The notes under the pieces are model-generated. The model had not been told where the DNA came from. It was given only the letters and a program-made list of their open reading frames with translations, and did not search any database. From Proteles cristata cristata (Eukaryota; Chordata; Mammalia; Carnivora; Hyaenidae), in the NCBI GenBank assembly GCA_017311185.1, contig JAESUZ010003530.1, forward strand, positions 682,001 through 746,000: a DNA stretch of 64,000 nucleotides, written 5' to 3'. Each line of letters opens with the position of its first letter. Within the stretch, counting starts at the first letter, position 1. Below are positions 23,815 through 35,063 of this stretch, in pieces. The translations under genes and the position numbers were made by a program.

Positions 23815-24040
23815 TTAGTGCATTACATATTCTGAAGCACATTCCAATACACTATATTAGATAGTACTCACAACAGTACCTATGAAATAGGTCAGGTAGA
23901 TATTCTTATCTGTATTTTGCAGCAGAAGAAACTGAAGTGCAGAGAAGTTACACTTCTAAAGTTGCCTGGGTGCAGAGTGCTCAAATCATGACTAAAATCT
24001 AGGTCTCTGGTCTCCTGAGTCAGTATTCTTTCTATGACCC
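23815..24040 (-). repeat. MIR remnant within the SLC41A2 3' UTR
   Basis: 'tactcacaacagtacctatg', 'gcagcagaagaaactgaagt' and 'cagagaagttacacttctaa' follow reverse MIR. It would be transcribed as part of the 3' UTR. Confidence 0.55.
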
Positions 24041-24991
24041 CCGGGTGTACCAAGAGTACCAAACTAATTAACTGACTGGAAGTAAGACTGGTGCATCCAG
24101 ATATTCTAAAATAGGATAGAGTGTTGCTACATCTTTCAGGGTGCAGACAGGGAAACTTCCATTCAGTAGATCATAATGATAAGTGTAGCCAACTCCAAAT
24201 TATGCATGCTCCTAAGACCAAGGAAAACACCAATAAACGATGACTTCAGAAAAAAGAACAATACCTTATTTCATTGAATATTTAGTTGCCACCCCCTTCC
24301 CAGATTTAACCATTTTCTGTAGATCCTAATAAGTAACTAACATGACTGATTGGAGTTCTGTCTCCTTTCTGTTTTGCTATCCAGTCTTGGTTATAGCAAC
24401 AAAATGTCTAAAAAGGCATGTCATTGGGGAAAAAAAATAAAGACCTGGAAAAATCAGTTAACAATTAGCTCACTTAATTTCTAAGAGGGATGTAGATTCC
24501 TTTAAAAAAATTTTTTTACTGGTTTTCTGTAAGCCTTTACATAAGTATGCAACCAATAAGATGACTTATTTACCCACAAAATAATTTATTTTCAGTCTTA
24601 TATTAATGTAAATTGACAGTATTTATTTTTATACAATATAAAAACTCCTGCTCTCTAAACCTCTTCCTTTCACTAATTTATCACACGCTTTATTTATACA
24701 GAAACCATCTTTTTTTAAACATATTTTTATTCTTGCTCATTAACCTTTTTTTTTTTCTTTAAAAAAATAAAGTTTAGAACCTGATAAAATGGAAACTTGT
24801 GGTAATGTGTCCTCTGGGAGACATCAAGAGTTTCGCCTCACAGACTGTCAGTGACATAGCCAAAATAAGTACATTTTTAAAAGTCTTTCAGTCGTTGGGC
24901 TTCCTTCTTTGCCTTATAAAGTATGTATGGTCTAATGTACCCATTTATAATGGGCGTCTGCCATCTTTGAATTGTTGTAAACTCAAATAAG

Positions 24992-24997
24992 AATAAA
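24992..24997 (+). promoter_or_regulatory. Candidate distal poly(A) signal of SLC41A2
   Basis: AATAAA lies about 3.07 kb past the stop codon. GT-rich sequence occurs at about 25091-25120, rather far for a downstream element. The alternative AATAAA at 24766-24771 has a closer GT-rich stretch (about 24793-24816) and may be used instead. Confidence 0.4.
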
Positions 24998-25149
24998 ATT
25001 TCAGAACTATTACCAGCCTTGCTGTACTTCTTGAATACCTAGATGAACATCAAGTCCATGTAGAACTCACACAGGAGAGGCTAGGGTGATGTATGTATAT
25101 TTGTTGTGTTTGTGAGTATAATTGGGTTCTGACCATACCTAGACCTCCA

Positions 25150-25930
25150 AACCATTGCTTTACCACCTTTTTCACTATAGAGTACTCTTCTCATTTTTCA
25201 GCTTAGTTTCCTGCATCCATCAATCCATACATCTTCAACTACCTCCTTCATATGCCTAGGGCACCTCTGGTTCAATACAACTCCCTGCTTCTGCTTTGCC
25301 TGCACTTAAAGAGTTCAGTAAGACTCATGAAAAACACACGACCGCTCGGACAGCTCTTTACATTTATAACCTCAGACATCAAGTTAACTCCCACTGCCCA
25401 GCAGCCTACTGTATTTCTCTAAATTACTTCCCTCTCTGGAGATCAGGCTTTTGTTTCCAACACTGGAAGTGGACCTGTCAAGGTCACCAACAGTCTCCAT
25501 GCTGCCAAATCCAGCTCTCAGTTGTCAGCAAGAATTCTCACCTTATTCAGTCCCTACAAGTATGTGACAGTCTTCTCCCTCCTTGAAATGCTTTCTTCAC
25601 TTAGCTTCCAGAAAAATCTCCAGCCTCTTCTATGTCTTGCTGGTTGGTCCTCCTCAATCTCTACATTTTGGAACGCCCCACAGCTCAGTTTGGATGATGT
25701 CTTCTATCTACCCTTTCTAGGGGACTGCACCTATCTCATTGTTTCAGATGCCATCTGTACTCATTATCTCAAATGTATTCCCCCAGCCCAGGCCTCTCAC
25801 CTGAGTTCCAGACTATTGTTTTTTCCAGACCTATATTTTTACATGTCTGCTGAGCAACGCCACTCGAATGACTACATGGTGTCTCAGACATTTGAACAAC
25901 ACTATCAAACACTTAACCTGACTGATGCAG
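25150..25930 (+). mobile_element. L2 reverse-transcriptase remnant
   Basis: Diverged coding-strand L2 (CR1 clade): 'aacgccccacagctcagttt', 'gatgccatctgtactcatta' at the decayed YADD-like position, and 'ccagcccaggcctctcacct'. Chance frames 25296-25586 and 25522-25992 fall in it. It begins about 140 bp after the inferred SLC41A2 poly(A) site. Confidence 0.55.
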
Positions 25931-25984
25931 AGAGACCACTATATCTAACAACTACAGAATACACGTTAAGGGCTCATCTCCTTA

Positions 25985-26335
25985 ATATATAAAGAAACCT
26001 ATAAACCAGGAAGACAGAGACTAAATACCCAATAGTAAAATAGCCAAAGATAGGTACTTAATTAAAAAAAAGACCCAAATAGATGCTCACTGTCACTCCA
26101 ACTAAAAGAAATGCTAATTAAACTCCCACTGAGAGATCGTTTCTCACCTATCAAACTGACAAAAATCCAAAACCTAATAAAGTGTTCCCTTGGCAAGGCT
26201 GTAGAGAAACAGCCAAAATTGCTGTAGGGATACATTTACCATGATAAATTGATAACATCTCTCTAGAGGGGAATCTGGCCCATAGCTACCAAAATTACAA
26301 ACTTATCATTGATCCTGTAGTTTCACTATGACCAC
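25985..26335 (+). mobile_element. Ancient L1/HAL1 fragment
   Basis: 'aaagaaacctataaaccagg', 'caaatagatgctcactgtca', 'aaagaaatgctaattaaact' and 'aatctggcccatagctacca' are forward, diverged ORF2-end sequence. Confidence 0.6.
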
Positions 26336-26374
26336 CATTAGACCCAGGCAAGTGAAGTCCTTGTTCTGGGCCCT

Positions 26375-26600
26375 CTGTCACATGCAGTGGTTGGAAAACT
26401 AGCCAGCAGGCCACATCCTAGTCACTGCCTGTTTTTATATAAATGAAATTTTATTAGAATGCAGCCACACCCATTTGTTTACGTACTGGGTTTGGCTGCT
26501 TTCCCTTTGCAGCAGCAGAACTGAGTAGCTATGAAAGAGATCACATAGCCTGCAAAGCCTAAAGCATTTACTCTCTGACCCTTTATACACACAAAAAAGG
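26375..26600 (-). mobile_element. hAT-type nonautonomous DNA transposon, copy 3 (partial)
   Basis: 'tttatataaatgaaatttta', 'gcagccacacccatttgttt', 'atagcctgcaaagcctaaag' and 'tactctctgaccctttatac' are the reverse complement of the family seen at 6694 and 18360. The outer end is degraded. Confidence 0.65.
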
Positions 26601-26651
26601 TGACCTACCCTGTTTTAGAGTGAATTCCTCAAATTTTCTTTTTTTCTTAAT

Positions 26652-26851
26652 TATTTAATGTTTATTTTTGAGAGAGGGAGACAGAGTGTGAGTGGGGGAG
26701 GGGCAGAGAGAGAAGGAGACACAGAATCTGAAGGAGGCTCCAGGCTCTGAGCTCTCAGCACAAAGCCCAACATGGGGCTCAAACCCCCAAACCATGAGAT
26801 CGTGACCTGAACCAAAGTCAGATGCTTAACCAACTGAGCCACCCAGGTGCT
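26652..26851 (-). mobile_element. CAN-type SINE
   Basis: Reverse copy with duplication CCTCAAATTTT at 26628-26638 and 26852-26862. Confidence 0.93.
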
Positions 26852-26869
26852 CCTCAAATTTTATTTCTA

Positions 26870-28130
26870 AGTCTCCCTCAGATACCTGGGACTAGCTGGG
26901 AGCAGCAGTGTGACCTGGACAGGGCACCCCAACCTGAAACTAGTCCTGTTTGGGCTCCAGTTGCCAGAAGGAACTCACAGTTTTGTAAGTCACCGCCCAA
27001 TGCCTGGGACCAGCCAGGGCTGACAGCGGGCCCACTTCCTGCTGCTTCTGTTCAGGGAAAGCCACTTGTGAGGGGTTGACTAGATGCCCCCAGGAAGTCA
27101 GAGACTCCGCCGATGGGGTAGTCCAAGGGCTGAGGGCTGGCCCTGGTTCCAAAAAGGCAACATGGTAGACCAGTCACTCTCACTGGCCAGAATGACAATG
27201 AGTTGCTGGAATGATGCTGACATTGATTTGGAGCGACTCTCACATCAGACACAGGACCTAAGTCCAGAGCTCTGGCAGCTGGCTCACAGCTAACGCTTGG
27301 ACTTGAGCCTTAGATCTCTTTTGTTAGCATTTGGACTATGGCATTGCCTCTGGTCTACAGCATTGCAGTGTGACACGGTGGTGGCAAGCAACCTTTACCT
27401 GTGGGCCCTCACCACCTGTACCCAGGATTGTCTCCCCAACCTCTTGCAAGCTCTATGCCACATGTCAGGCAGTCCACTGGGGGTGACTGACCTTTCTCCT
27501 CGGACAGCTTTCAAGACCACTGTCCCACAATTGACCCTTCTGATTGACGTCCTGTCTTGCCTCTAGTTGATGAGATGATGTCGTGCTCTCCTTGGTCAGC
27601 CTTAAATTGTACTGGACAAGAAACAGCCATTCATTGTGTGGATGGGACCATTCTCCTCAATCTATTGCCCCTTGCCTCGCCTCCCTACTGGTGACAATGC
27701 GTGGAAGGCAGGAGCTGTTAAAGAAATATTCAATGATGTTGTTAACGATGGTAAGGGAAACCTCATTCAGGGCCATCATGATGGGTATAAGACCACTGCA
27801 ATGGGATGTCACAGTGGGGGACAGAGATGGGGCTCAATTCCGAATACAGCCTGGGCAAGTGGGAATTTGTAACCAAGGAGCGGGGTGGGGGTCAGTGGAT
27901 GAAAAATTGAGACGAAACGTTAGGGGTAAAGGGGATTCTGCCTCAATGGATCTAACAGGATTCTTGCTGCAGGCAGCCTGAGGCTATTGGACATCCTCTG
28001 GGTGGGGTGGAGGATGAGGGTCCCCATCAGATATTGAGGTCTGATCAGATATCAAAGGCAGAGGATTCTGATTAAACTGACTTAGCAGGGTTCTTGCTAA
28101 AAATGGATTTTACAAGAAAGTGTATAGACA
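26870..28130. other. Unassigned GC-richer block with serial open frames
   Basis: I do not recognise this block. It is more GC-rich than its flanks. One plus-strand frame is largely open from 27084 to 27872 with few stops (at 27291, at 27564 and just after), giving 69-, 89- and 78-codon pieces. The second contains a hydrophobic start (MDLSLRSLLLAFGLWHCLWS). Two similar phrases recur: 'ggattctgcctcaatgg...ggattcttgctgcagg' near 27930 and 'ggattctgattaaactg...gggttcttgctaaaaa' near 28060. It could be the decayed interior or LTR of an old endogenous retrovirus-like element, or another unlisted repeat. No RT, protease or integrase motif is visible. Confidence 0.35.
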
Positions 28131-28501
28131 GACCTAGAAGTTTCAGGAGACTGACTAGAGTTTGAATCTGTCAGGGTGTAGTTGACACTGAAGGAACTCA
28201 CATCTGGAATGCAATCTACATCTACAGCCTGAGAGTTCAAGAGAAGACATGGCTGAAAGATGTGCTGTTCTACATTTATGCTATAAGATTCCAAAGGGGA
28301 GAAAACATTATCATTCACGTTTTCCTGCACACTTGAGGTAAGACTAGTGTTTGTGGTTAAGGACAGTAACAACCTTTGAGAAAATCCCTAGAAGCCAGTA
28401 TTCACCGGGGAGTGGTGAGTGGGCCAGGAGAGATGCATGCTGTAGCAAATGGCAAGTGTTGGAAACAGCGTTAAACAAATGGTAGGAGGGGACTGAACGA
28501 T

Positions 28502-29553
28502 GTACAGGCACACCTCGGACACACGGCAGGCTCTGTCCCAGACTGCCGCAATAAAGCAAATAGTGCAATAAAGCGAGTCTAGTGAGTTTTTTGTTTCTCA
28601 GTATGCATAGAAGTTACATTTACACTATACTGTAGTCTAGTAAGTCTGCAATTAAAATGTCTTTAAAAAACATTTTAATTAAAAAATACTTTATTGGAGC
28701 ACCTGGGTGGCTCAATTGCTTAAGCCTCTGACTCTTGGTTTCAGCTCAGGTCATGATCTCATGGTTCGTGAGTTCGAGCCCTACATTGGGCTCCTCGCTG
28801 ATGGTGCGGAGCCTGCTTTGGATTCTCTCTCTTCCTCTCTCCCTGCCCCTTGCCCTGCTCGTGCTTTCTCTCTCTGAAAATAAATAAATAAACTTTAAAA
28901 TACTTTATTGCCCAAAACTGCTACCCAACATCTGAGCTTTCAGCAAGTCTTTGTCTTTTGCTGGTGGAGGGTCTCCCCTCGATGTTGATGGCTGCTGACT
29001 GATTGGGGTGCTGGCTGCAGAGGGTTGGGGCGGCTGTGGCAGTTTCTTAAAATAAGACAACAGTGAAGTTTGTCACATCGATTGATTCCTCCATTCACAA
29101 ATGAATTCCCTGTCACATGCGATGCTGTTCGATAGCATTTTACTCGCAGTAGAACTTCTTTCAAAACTAGAGTCAATCCTCTGAAACCCCGCCACTGCTT
29201 CACAGCTAAGCCCTTTGTTGTAATGTCAACAATCTTCACAGCATCTTCACCAGGAATAGATTCCAGCTCAAGCAACCACTTTCTTTGATCACCCATAAGA
29301 AGCAACCTCTCATCTGCTAAAATAATATCATGAGATGGTAGCAATTGAATAGTAGTAATTGAAAAGTTTGAAATACTGCAGGAATTACCAAAATGTGACA
29401 CAAGGCACAGGAAGTAAGTGAATGCTGTTGGGAAAATGGTGCCATCCAAGCCTCCAAAGCTTCAATTTGTGAAACAAAAGAGAACACGAACACAAAAACA
29501 AAACGCAGTATCTGTGAAGCACAAGAAAGCAAAGTGCAATAAAGGTATGCCGG
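28502..29553 (-). mobile_element. Tigger-like mariner-superfamily DNA transposon, internally deleted
   Basis: Terminal repeats ACAGGCACACCTCGG at the left and TAAAGGTATGCCGG at the right are inverted relative to each other and flanked by TA, the pogo/Tigger target. Inside, the minus-strand frame at 28940-29449 covers a degraded transposase C-terminus (RKWLLELESIPGEDAVKIVD) fused by deletion to 5' sequence; the catalytic core is missing. Subterminal 'caataaagcaaatagtgcaa' and 'gtgcaataaagg' are family landmarks. A SINE interrupts it at 28697-28896. Confidence 0.85.
28697..28896 (+). mobile_element. Older CAN-type SINE within the Tigger element
   Basis: Forward copy with TTGGTTTCAGCTCAGG, a feature of older carnivore subfamilies, and perfect 14-bp duplication AAAATACTTTATTG at 28683-28696 and 28897-28910. 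Confidence 0.93.
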
Positions 29554-30464
29554 TAAAATGATTCAGTCTACATTTTGGTCAAGTTAACTTGCGTTCCATG
29601 AACAGCTCTGGGCCAGTCCCACATGGATTGAACCTGCTTCATTGTGATGGCGAAACTAAAGGCTTTAATGGTGATTTCCAGAAGTTTTTTCCTCCCAAAG
29701 GCAGAAGTCAGGTAGCTTCAGTAGGTAGGTCTCCTCTGTCTTGGTTTGACTTCCTTGGTGAATCAACAGTTGATTCTCATAGTAGCTGTTAGGGCATTAC
29801 CATCATCATATACATAGTGTGAGTGTGTGCACACACATGTGTGTGTCCTGTGTGCATGTGCATGTGTGTGCAGTTTGTACCCCCGATCGTCAGATTGGAA
29901 CTTGACGCTATGATTGCATACAGTGGAGTATGCCTCATCACCAGGAGCAGCAGGAAGGGACCTTATATTGGCTAGGGTTTGTTGGGTGGTTCCTCTTGAA
30001 AGGACATCATTTGAATAGGGGACTTTGTTGCTGTCGCCATGAATAAGTGTGACACATTCATTGCAAAGTGTTTTTAAAAAACTATTACTTGGCTTTTGAT
30101 TCTCTAGTGCCTGAATGGTTTCTGCTAATAGCATGTCAGAAGTTGAATATAACAAAATGTGAGATGCCTGTTCATAGAGTGAGGAGGTCACAGCAGATGC
30201 TAATTGGGTTTGGCACAATCTTGTGATTTCTTATAGCATAATATTTAAGAGACAGGTTTTCTAGGCCCCAGTGAAAGCTGATCTAAACCATAAGTGAAGT
30301 TAACAAGCTTGTATCAAGTACCATACGTGCAGCCACTCCTGCCCTTAGCATTGAGGAGCATCCAAAGGATGAAATGAGGCACTTGTGGTTCATGGCAAAT
30401 GATCTGTGAAAGGGCCAAGAATTTCCATATGAGAAAACTCATAGCAGTTCTTGATTAAGAATAA
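29554..30464. other. Intergenic DNA with a Z-DNA-prone tract
   Basis: No gene or repeat family recognised except two alternating purine-pyrimidine runs at 29823-29846 and 29849-29872 (GTGTGTGCACACACATG-type). Confidence 0.4.
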
Positions 30465-30640
30465 AAGCTGCAAATAAGCTAAATGTCCAACAGTAGAGGG
30501 ATAGTTTAAAAAAATTATGGCCCACAATTTGCAAAATATATGTAAAATATTTATCATTGTGTACAATCTTTTGCTTCCAAAAACATTTCATGACATGAGG
30601 GAAATTCTTGCAAGGTTAAGTGGGAAAACATCAAGATATA
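30465..30640 (+). repeat. Ancient L1/HAL1-type fragment
   Basis: 'gctaaatgtccaacagtaga' followed by 'gggatagtttaaaaaaatta' resembles the 3' part of old L1. A possible matching 3' end (about 31680-31845: 'acattggttatctcacggtg', 'attttctgaagcaaacatgt') lies 1 kb on. Confidence 0.4.
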
Positions 30641-31680
30641 TGCAGGTCGATCTTACTTATGGTGGATTACCTTCTATCACCCCCCTCACCCAGGGACTAG
30701 GGAGAAACAAGCCACTGGGGTTTATCAATTTTCCTGCTAACTTAATGCAAAGAAATAAATACAACCCCGGGCAGTGAGACGTCAATACCTCAGGAAGGTA
30801 ACGAATCCTCACAAAGGTCAGGTCTATAATTTCAGATCGTATTTTAGGAAAACCAATCAGAACTCCACTGTATTCATGCTGCGAAGGTCTCCATCTCAAC
30901 CCCCACAAGCTGGTGTCCGCCATCACGGAGCCCTGTGCTCGCTGCTGCCCCTGATGGAGCCAACAGAAACTACAAGGAGAACAGCAACCTGAAGATCACG
31001 CACAAGCTGTGAAATTTGCAAAAGGGGCAGGGCTTAGTGATCTTGTTATTTCTATGGGATGAGTGGCAGTGTAGTGGGAGAAGGGAGAGGTGGGAAGAAT
31101 TTGGGTATGAGTGGAGTTCACGTGGCACAGCCCGGAAGACCTTGCCAATATTTCTCACTGGTACACATTACAGTCAGCCGAGCGCCTAAAACTAACACTG
31201 ATACCTCGACCCCATTAATGGAATCCGCCGTGGGGCCTGGGCACCTCATGGCACCCGTGCAGACAGCAGGCTTAGTACAGTACAAGCATAGGAAGCCGGG
31301 CATGCTGCTAATCAGCTTCTGCCTCTCTCCCCAACTGACTAAAGCAACTGTTGAATCATTCATTAAAGGCCTTCCAATCTTCTCTGGGGGAGGGTATATC
31401 TCTGCTCTGGGGGAGGGTATATCTGCTCTAGGGGAAGTCACTGGAGAGGCTAGCCTCCTGTCCTACCTTGAGTGAACCATGACCACCCCCTCACTGTGGA
31501 TCCCTTGAACATCAGGAAGCCTCAAATGAAGGCCCCAACTTTCCCCTTCCCTAACGGTCATGGGCATGCTTTGGGGACAGAAATGCAAAAGGGCTACCAC
31601 AGGACTCACAGTGCCTTTGAGCTGGAGGACTAGTGGGCGGGGGTGGGGAAGAAAGGTAATAAATAAATGTGTGATGTGCA
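30641..31680. other. Intergenic DNA, unassigned
   Basis: Several short overlapping frames but no domain recognised. It contains a small tandem repeat at 31382-31437 and may be an insertion that split an old L1. Confidence 0.35.
31382..31437 (+). repeat. Short tandem repeat, about 21-23 bp unit x 2.6
   Basis: The unit CTCTGGGGGAGGGTATATCT occurs at about 31382 and again at about 31405, followed by a partial CTCTAGGGGAAG copy. Confidence 0.75.
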
Positions 31681-31845
31681 GCTGTGCATTTTTAAGAGAC
31701 TGAAAGGAAACATCAAAACCGATTGTAATCGGGATAATAACATTGGTTATCTCACGGTGGTATTTTAGATGATGTTCTTTTCTATTCTCTATATTAATAC
31801 AATTTTCTGAAGCAAACATGTATTATTATTGTTGTTGTTGGGTTT

Positions 31846-33414
31846 TTTTAAGGTTGTATGTCCTGCCGAAAAAGCAACCTTGACCTTCCAAAAGCATGTT
31901 CTAAATGTAGTTTTCAAGGGAAATTTGCTTGCCTTTAGTGGTTATGACAGAGGGGATCTCTATGCCTGTGGTGTTCTCATCACGTAGGCTACCAGCTGTC
32001 ATTGTCATTAGTGCTAACATTAAATTGATTGACACTGTCACAGGATAGTGACTTAAAAGATTTCCTGCATCCTTATAAGGTGAGCAAGTGATACCTTCTG
32101 GGTGAAATGCTCAGGAACACGAAGGACAAGAGCTCTTCACTGTACTTTCTAGGCTTCCAAATCCTCTATCAGACATAGATTGGGCAATATCTATTCTAAC
32201 TTGTTTTATGGTTGTTAAATACCATGCTCTCTCCTTAAGCCCTGGTGTGCAGCAAAACATAGGTAAATACAACTTCAGTTGCTACTTCTGATCAGATTAT
32301 TGGCATAAGCTGTCTTTGATCCAACCATATCAATCACATCCACAGGAATGCGCCATTAGAAGATGGTGCCTCCAGTCTATTCACAATAGATGCCCACAGA
32401 AGTAAAGGATTAAAAACATGGATGTTTTGGGCCCATTTTGTCTGGAAAGTGGAGTTGACTTGATTAGCTGGAGGCTTCTGAAGCTGCTAGCTCGAATAAC
32501 AAATGTCCTTCTCTTTCAGTCACCTTTGTGATGGAGAAACACAGGTGGGGGTGATTGAGTTTTAATTCAAAGATATTATGAAGCATTTACATGAAGAAGA
32601 AATTTAGACTTCTTGGCCATTTATCCAGAAGGTTGAGTAGTTTCAGGGCAAAGGAAAATGTGGTTAGTGGCCTCAGAGTAATCGGCACATTAACCATCCT
32701 GCAGAAATTTAAAACTATTCTGTGTGGGTTAATGGCTACAATTAACACCAAAATTAGATACCATATGTAAGTAATTGAGACTATTTAACACAGCTATTGA
32801 CTATATGTATCTCTGGACTAGAGCAGGTAGTCTCAGGATTCATTAGAGAGTGTAATTAGCAAGGCTTTATTGGATTTCATTACTGGCTCCAGAGCAGATC
32901 TGTACAGGAAACACCTTGGTAGGTAGTTTTCTGAGAATGCCTGAGTTGCCATCATCTCAGTGTTTGGTGGGAAGTGGGTAAATACGTATTTTCAGATGCA
33001 GATTCAGTCCATCAAACTAAACTTTATCTCATCATATCCTCTCTCCATTCCCTCCACCTCTCTCCAGTCTTTAATGGCTTCCCTTTTCCCGACCCTCAAA
33101 TGAACATTTCTGCCCAACCATCAAGTTCCTTCATAATTCTCCACATCACTCATTGCGTAGACACAAGTGTTTGCTGGCATTAGGTCTGGTTTCTTCATTT
33201 TCCAGTTTATCAGCTGAGCTCACTTCCTGTCTTCCTCCACGGCTGACTCCCATCTATCACTGGACAAAAAATCATTTACTGAGAAAAAGGGAACCAGAAG
33301 GAGGTAAGCCCATGGAGGAGAGAAGGAGGAGGGATGAGTATTTGAATCTGGGAGGAGGGCAGTTGTGCTAAAAGCTTACCTGAAATCTAATCAGGCCAAA
33401 CCTTTGAGGAAAGG
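31846..33414. other. Intergenic DNA, nothing recognised
   Basis: AT-rich and apparently repeat-poor, without SINE or L1. No exon-like frame found. Confidence 0.4.
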
Positions 33415-33419
33415 TTTTC

Positions 33420-33580
33420 GATGCTAGCTGACCATTAGAACCACCGGGAAGCTTCTATAAACCGCTGCCACCTGGAGCCACGCCTAGAGATTCTGATTTA
33501 CTTGCACTCAGGTGGGGCCCACGTAGCTACATGTTTTCACAGCATCTGGGGGATTTTTAAAACAGCCTGGTTAAGAACTC
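33420..33580 (+). repeat. MER3-like hAT remnant
   Basis: 'gaccattagaaccaccggga' and 'gagattctgatttacttgca' with 'ggtggggccc' and terminal 'gttaagaac' match small palindromic hAT elements. Confidence 0.55.
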
Positions 33581-33589
33581 CTCAAGAGC

Positions 33590-33745
33590 GTGGCTTCTCG
33601 TACTTTGATGTACAGATACATCCCAGGGGTGCGGGTCAGGAGGATTTTGTTACAATGGACATTCTGGCTCCCTAGGTTTGGGGTGAGGCCCAACATTGTG
33701 CAGTCCTAACAAGCTCCCGGATGCTGCTAATGTGGCCGTGATTAT
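33590..33745 (+). repeat. MER20-like hAT remnant
   Basis: 'cttctcgtactttgatgtac', 'ggtttggggtgaggcccaac', 'ctaacaagctcccggatgct' and 'gctaatgtgg' follow a MER20-like order. It abuts the previous hAT remnant. Confidence 0.5.
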
Positions 33746-34852
33746 CCCAAGTGCTGTGATACGGAGTCTGTGCACAACAGGATGATAATGATAACGATAA
33801 TGACCTTTGAAGGCAGGGGAAATCTGATACAGACCTCCCCAGCCTGTGAGGAAAAGTAGGTCTCACGTTTACGTTGTGTCTACAGCACATACGCAGATGA
33901 TTCCTGCTTATTACTCAATTTACATACCCGAAGCAACTCCCTTCTTAAGTCTCACCCAGCGAATTCTAGGTGTCCCTGGGGGGTCTCACTCCACTTCAGC
34001 CACAGCCCAGCCTCTCAAGGCTCTTCAGCTGGGGATCGCCTTGCTCCTGCTCAAAGCTCAGGACTCCTCTCGAGGAAGGCTGTTCCTGCTGCTGCCAGGC
34101 TCTCCTCGGACCCCACCGGGGCCGCTCTGAAGGCGCTGTTCCCAGGGGATCCCTCGCAGAACTTGCGAGGCCAGAACAAAGCTCTGTCCAGGGCAGCGCC
34201 AGGCAGCGTCCACACAGCAGCGGGAGATTGCCTGGTGCTGAGGCTCGCTTCCTGCAGCGTCAGCCTGTATCTCTTCGGAAATAGCATCAGACTCTCCCTG
34301 CAGCCCCTCTCCTGGCCCGATCCACGGGCTGGCACAGACGCAGACCTCATCCCTGCCTTGGCACAAGGGGAAGAATGTAAATTGGCTCCAAACAGAAAAA
34401 TCTGCCTCTTGGAATCGAGTTCCTTGCCCGAAGAAGTTTTAAAGTGGGATTAAGGTGGCCGGTGCTTATGAGTGTGGTGGGCCCTGGTTGCACATCTCCC
34501 TGGTTTTTTTGGTGGGAGCATCACCCTTTTTGGATTGTTCAAGATGCACAAGGAAATTCAAACAATTAAGCAGTGAGACATTTAAACAGTGTTGGATTAA
34601 ACCATTACAATTCAAACAACACGGAGATTCAGTCTTGCTCCGCATCCCCCACGCCCTTGCTCACAGGTAAGCCACCTCGACGCTCAGGGCCAGCTTTTCC
34701 ATGCTGTCCTGCAGCTCTGAACTACGTGCTTGTACCTCTGCTTCACGATTTCTTGGTTTTCAACAATTATCTACTAATCGCCAATGTGAAACATCGATAG
34801 CTTGATTCACTTACATGATCTCCTTTTCCGGCCCCCTCCTTCTGATTTTGTT
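33746..34852. other. Intergenic DNA, GC-richer patch at 33960-34380
   Basis: No gene recognised. The GC-rich patch gives overlapping chance frames on both strands (for example 33970-34284 and 34051-34350). CpG content is moderate and no clear CpG island is seen. Confidence 0.35.
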
Positions 34853-34865
34853 GGTTGTGTTTTTT

Positions 34866-35050
34866 ATTTATTTAAATATTCATTTTTGAGAGGGAGAGTG
34901 TGAGCAGGGGAGGGGCAGAGAGGGAGACAGAAGATCCGAAGTTGGCTCCATGCCGACAGCAGAGAGCCCCATGTGGGGCTGGAACTCATGAACCACGAAA
35001 TCATGAGCAGAAGTCGGGTGCTTAACCGACTGAGCCACCCACATGCCTCT
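34866..35050 (-). mobile_element. CAN-type SINE
   Basis: Reverse copy with duplication GGTTGTGTTTTTT at 34853-34865 and 35051-35063. Confidence 0.92.
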
Positions 35051-35063
35051 GGTTGTGTTTTTT

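Larger units (their letters stand above)
21925..25015 (+). other. SLC41A2: SLC41A2 3' UTR (probable)
   Basis: AT-rich sequence follows the SLC41A2 stop codon. It contains no SINE or young L1 insertion, in contrast to both flanks, which suggests purifying constraint on a transcript. One old MIR-like segment lies at about 23815-24040. Candidate poly(A) signals AATAAA occur at 21923, 22129, 22412, 24766 and 24992. The distal end near 25.01 kb is inferred from the last signal before recognisable L2 sequence starts at about 25.15 kb. Confidence 0.6.

Noticed and set aside
25522..25992. 156-codon plus-strand frame just after SLC41A2
   Set aside because: Falls in decayed L2 RT sequence with a disrupted motif order; not a functional RT or host exon.
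34051..34366. Overlapping approximately 100-codon frames on both strands
   Set aside because: Typical of a moderately GC-rich patch with few stop codons. No conserved domain, splice context or start context.
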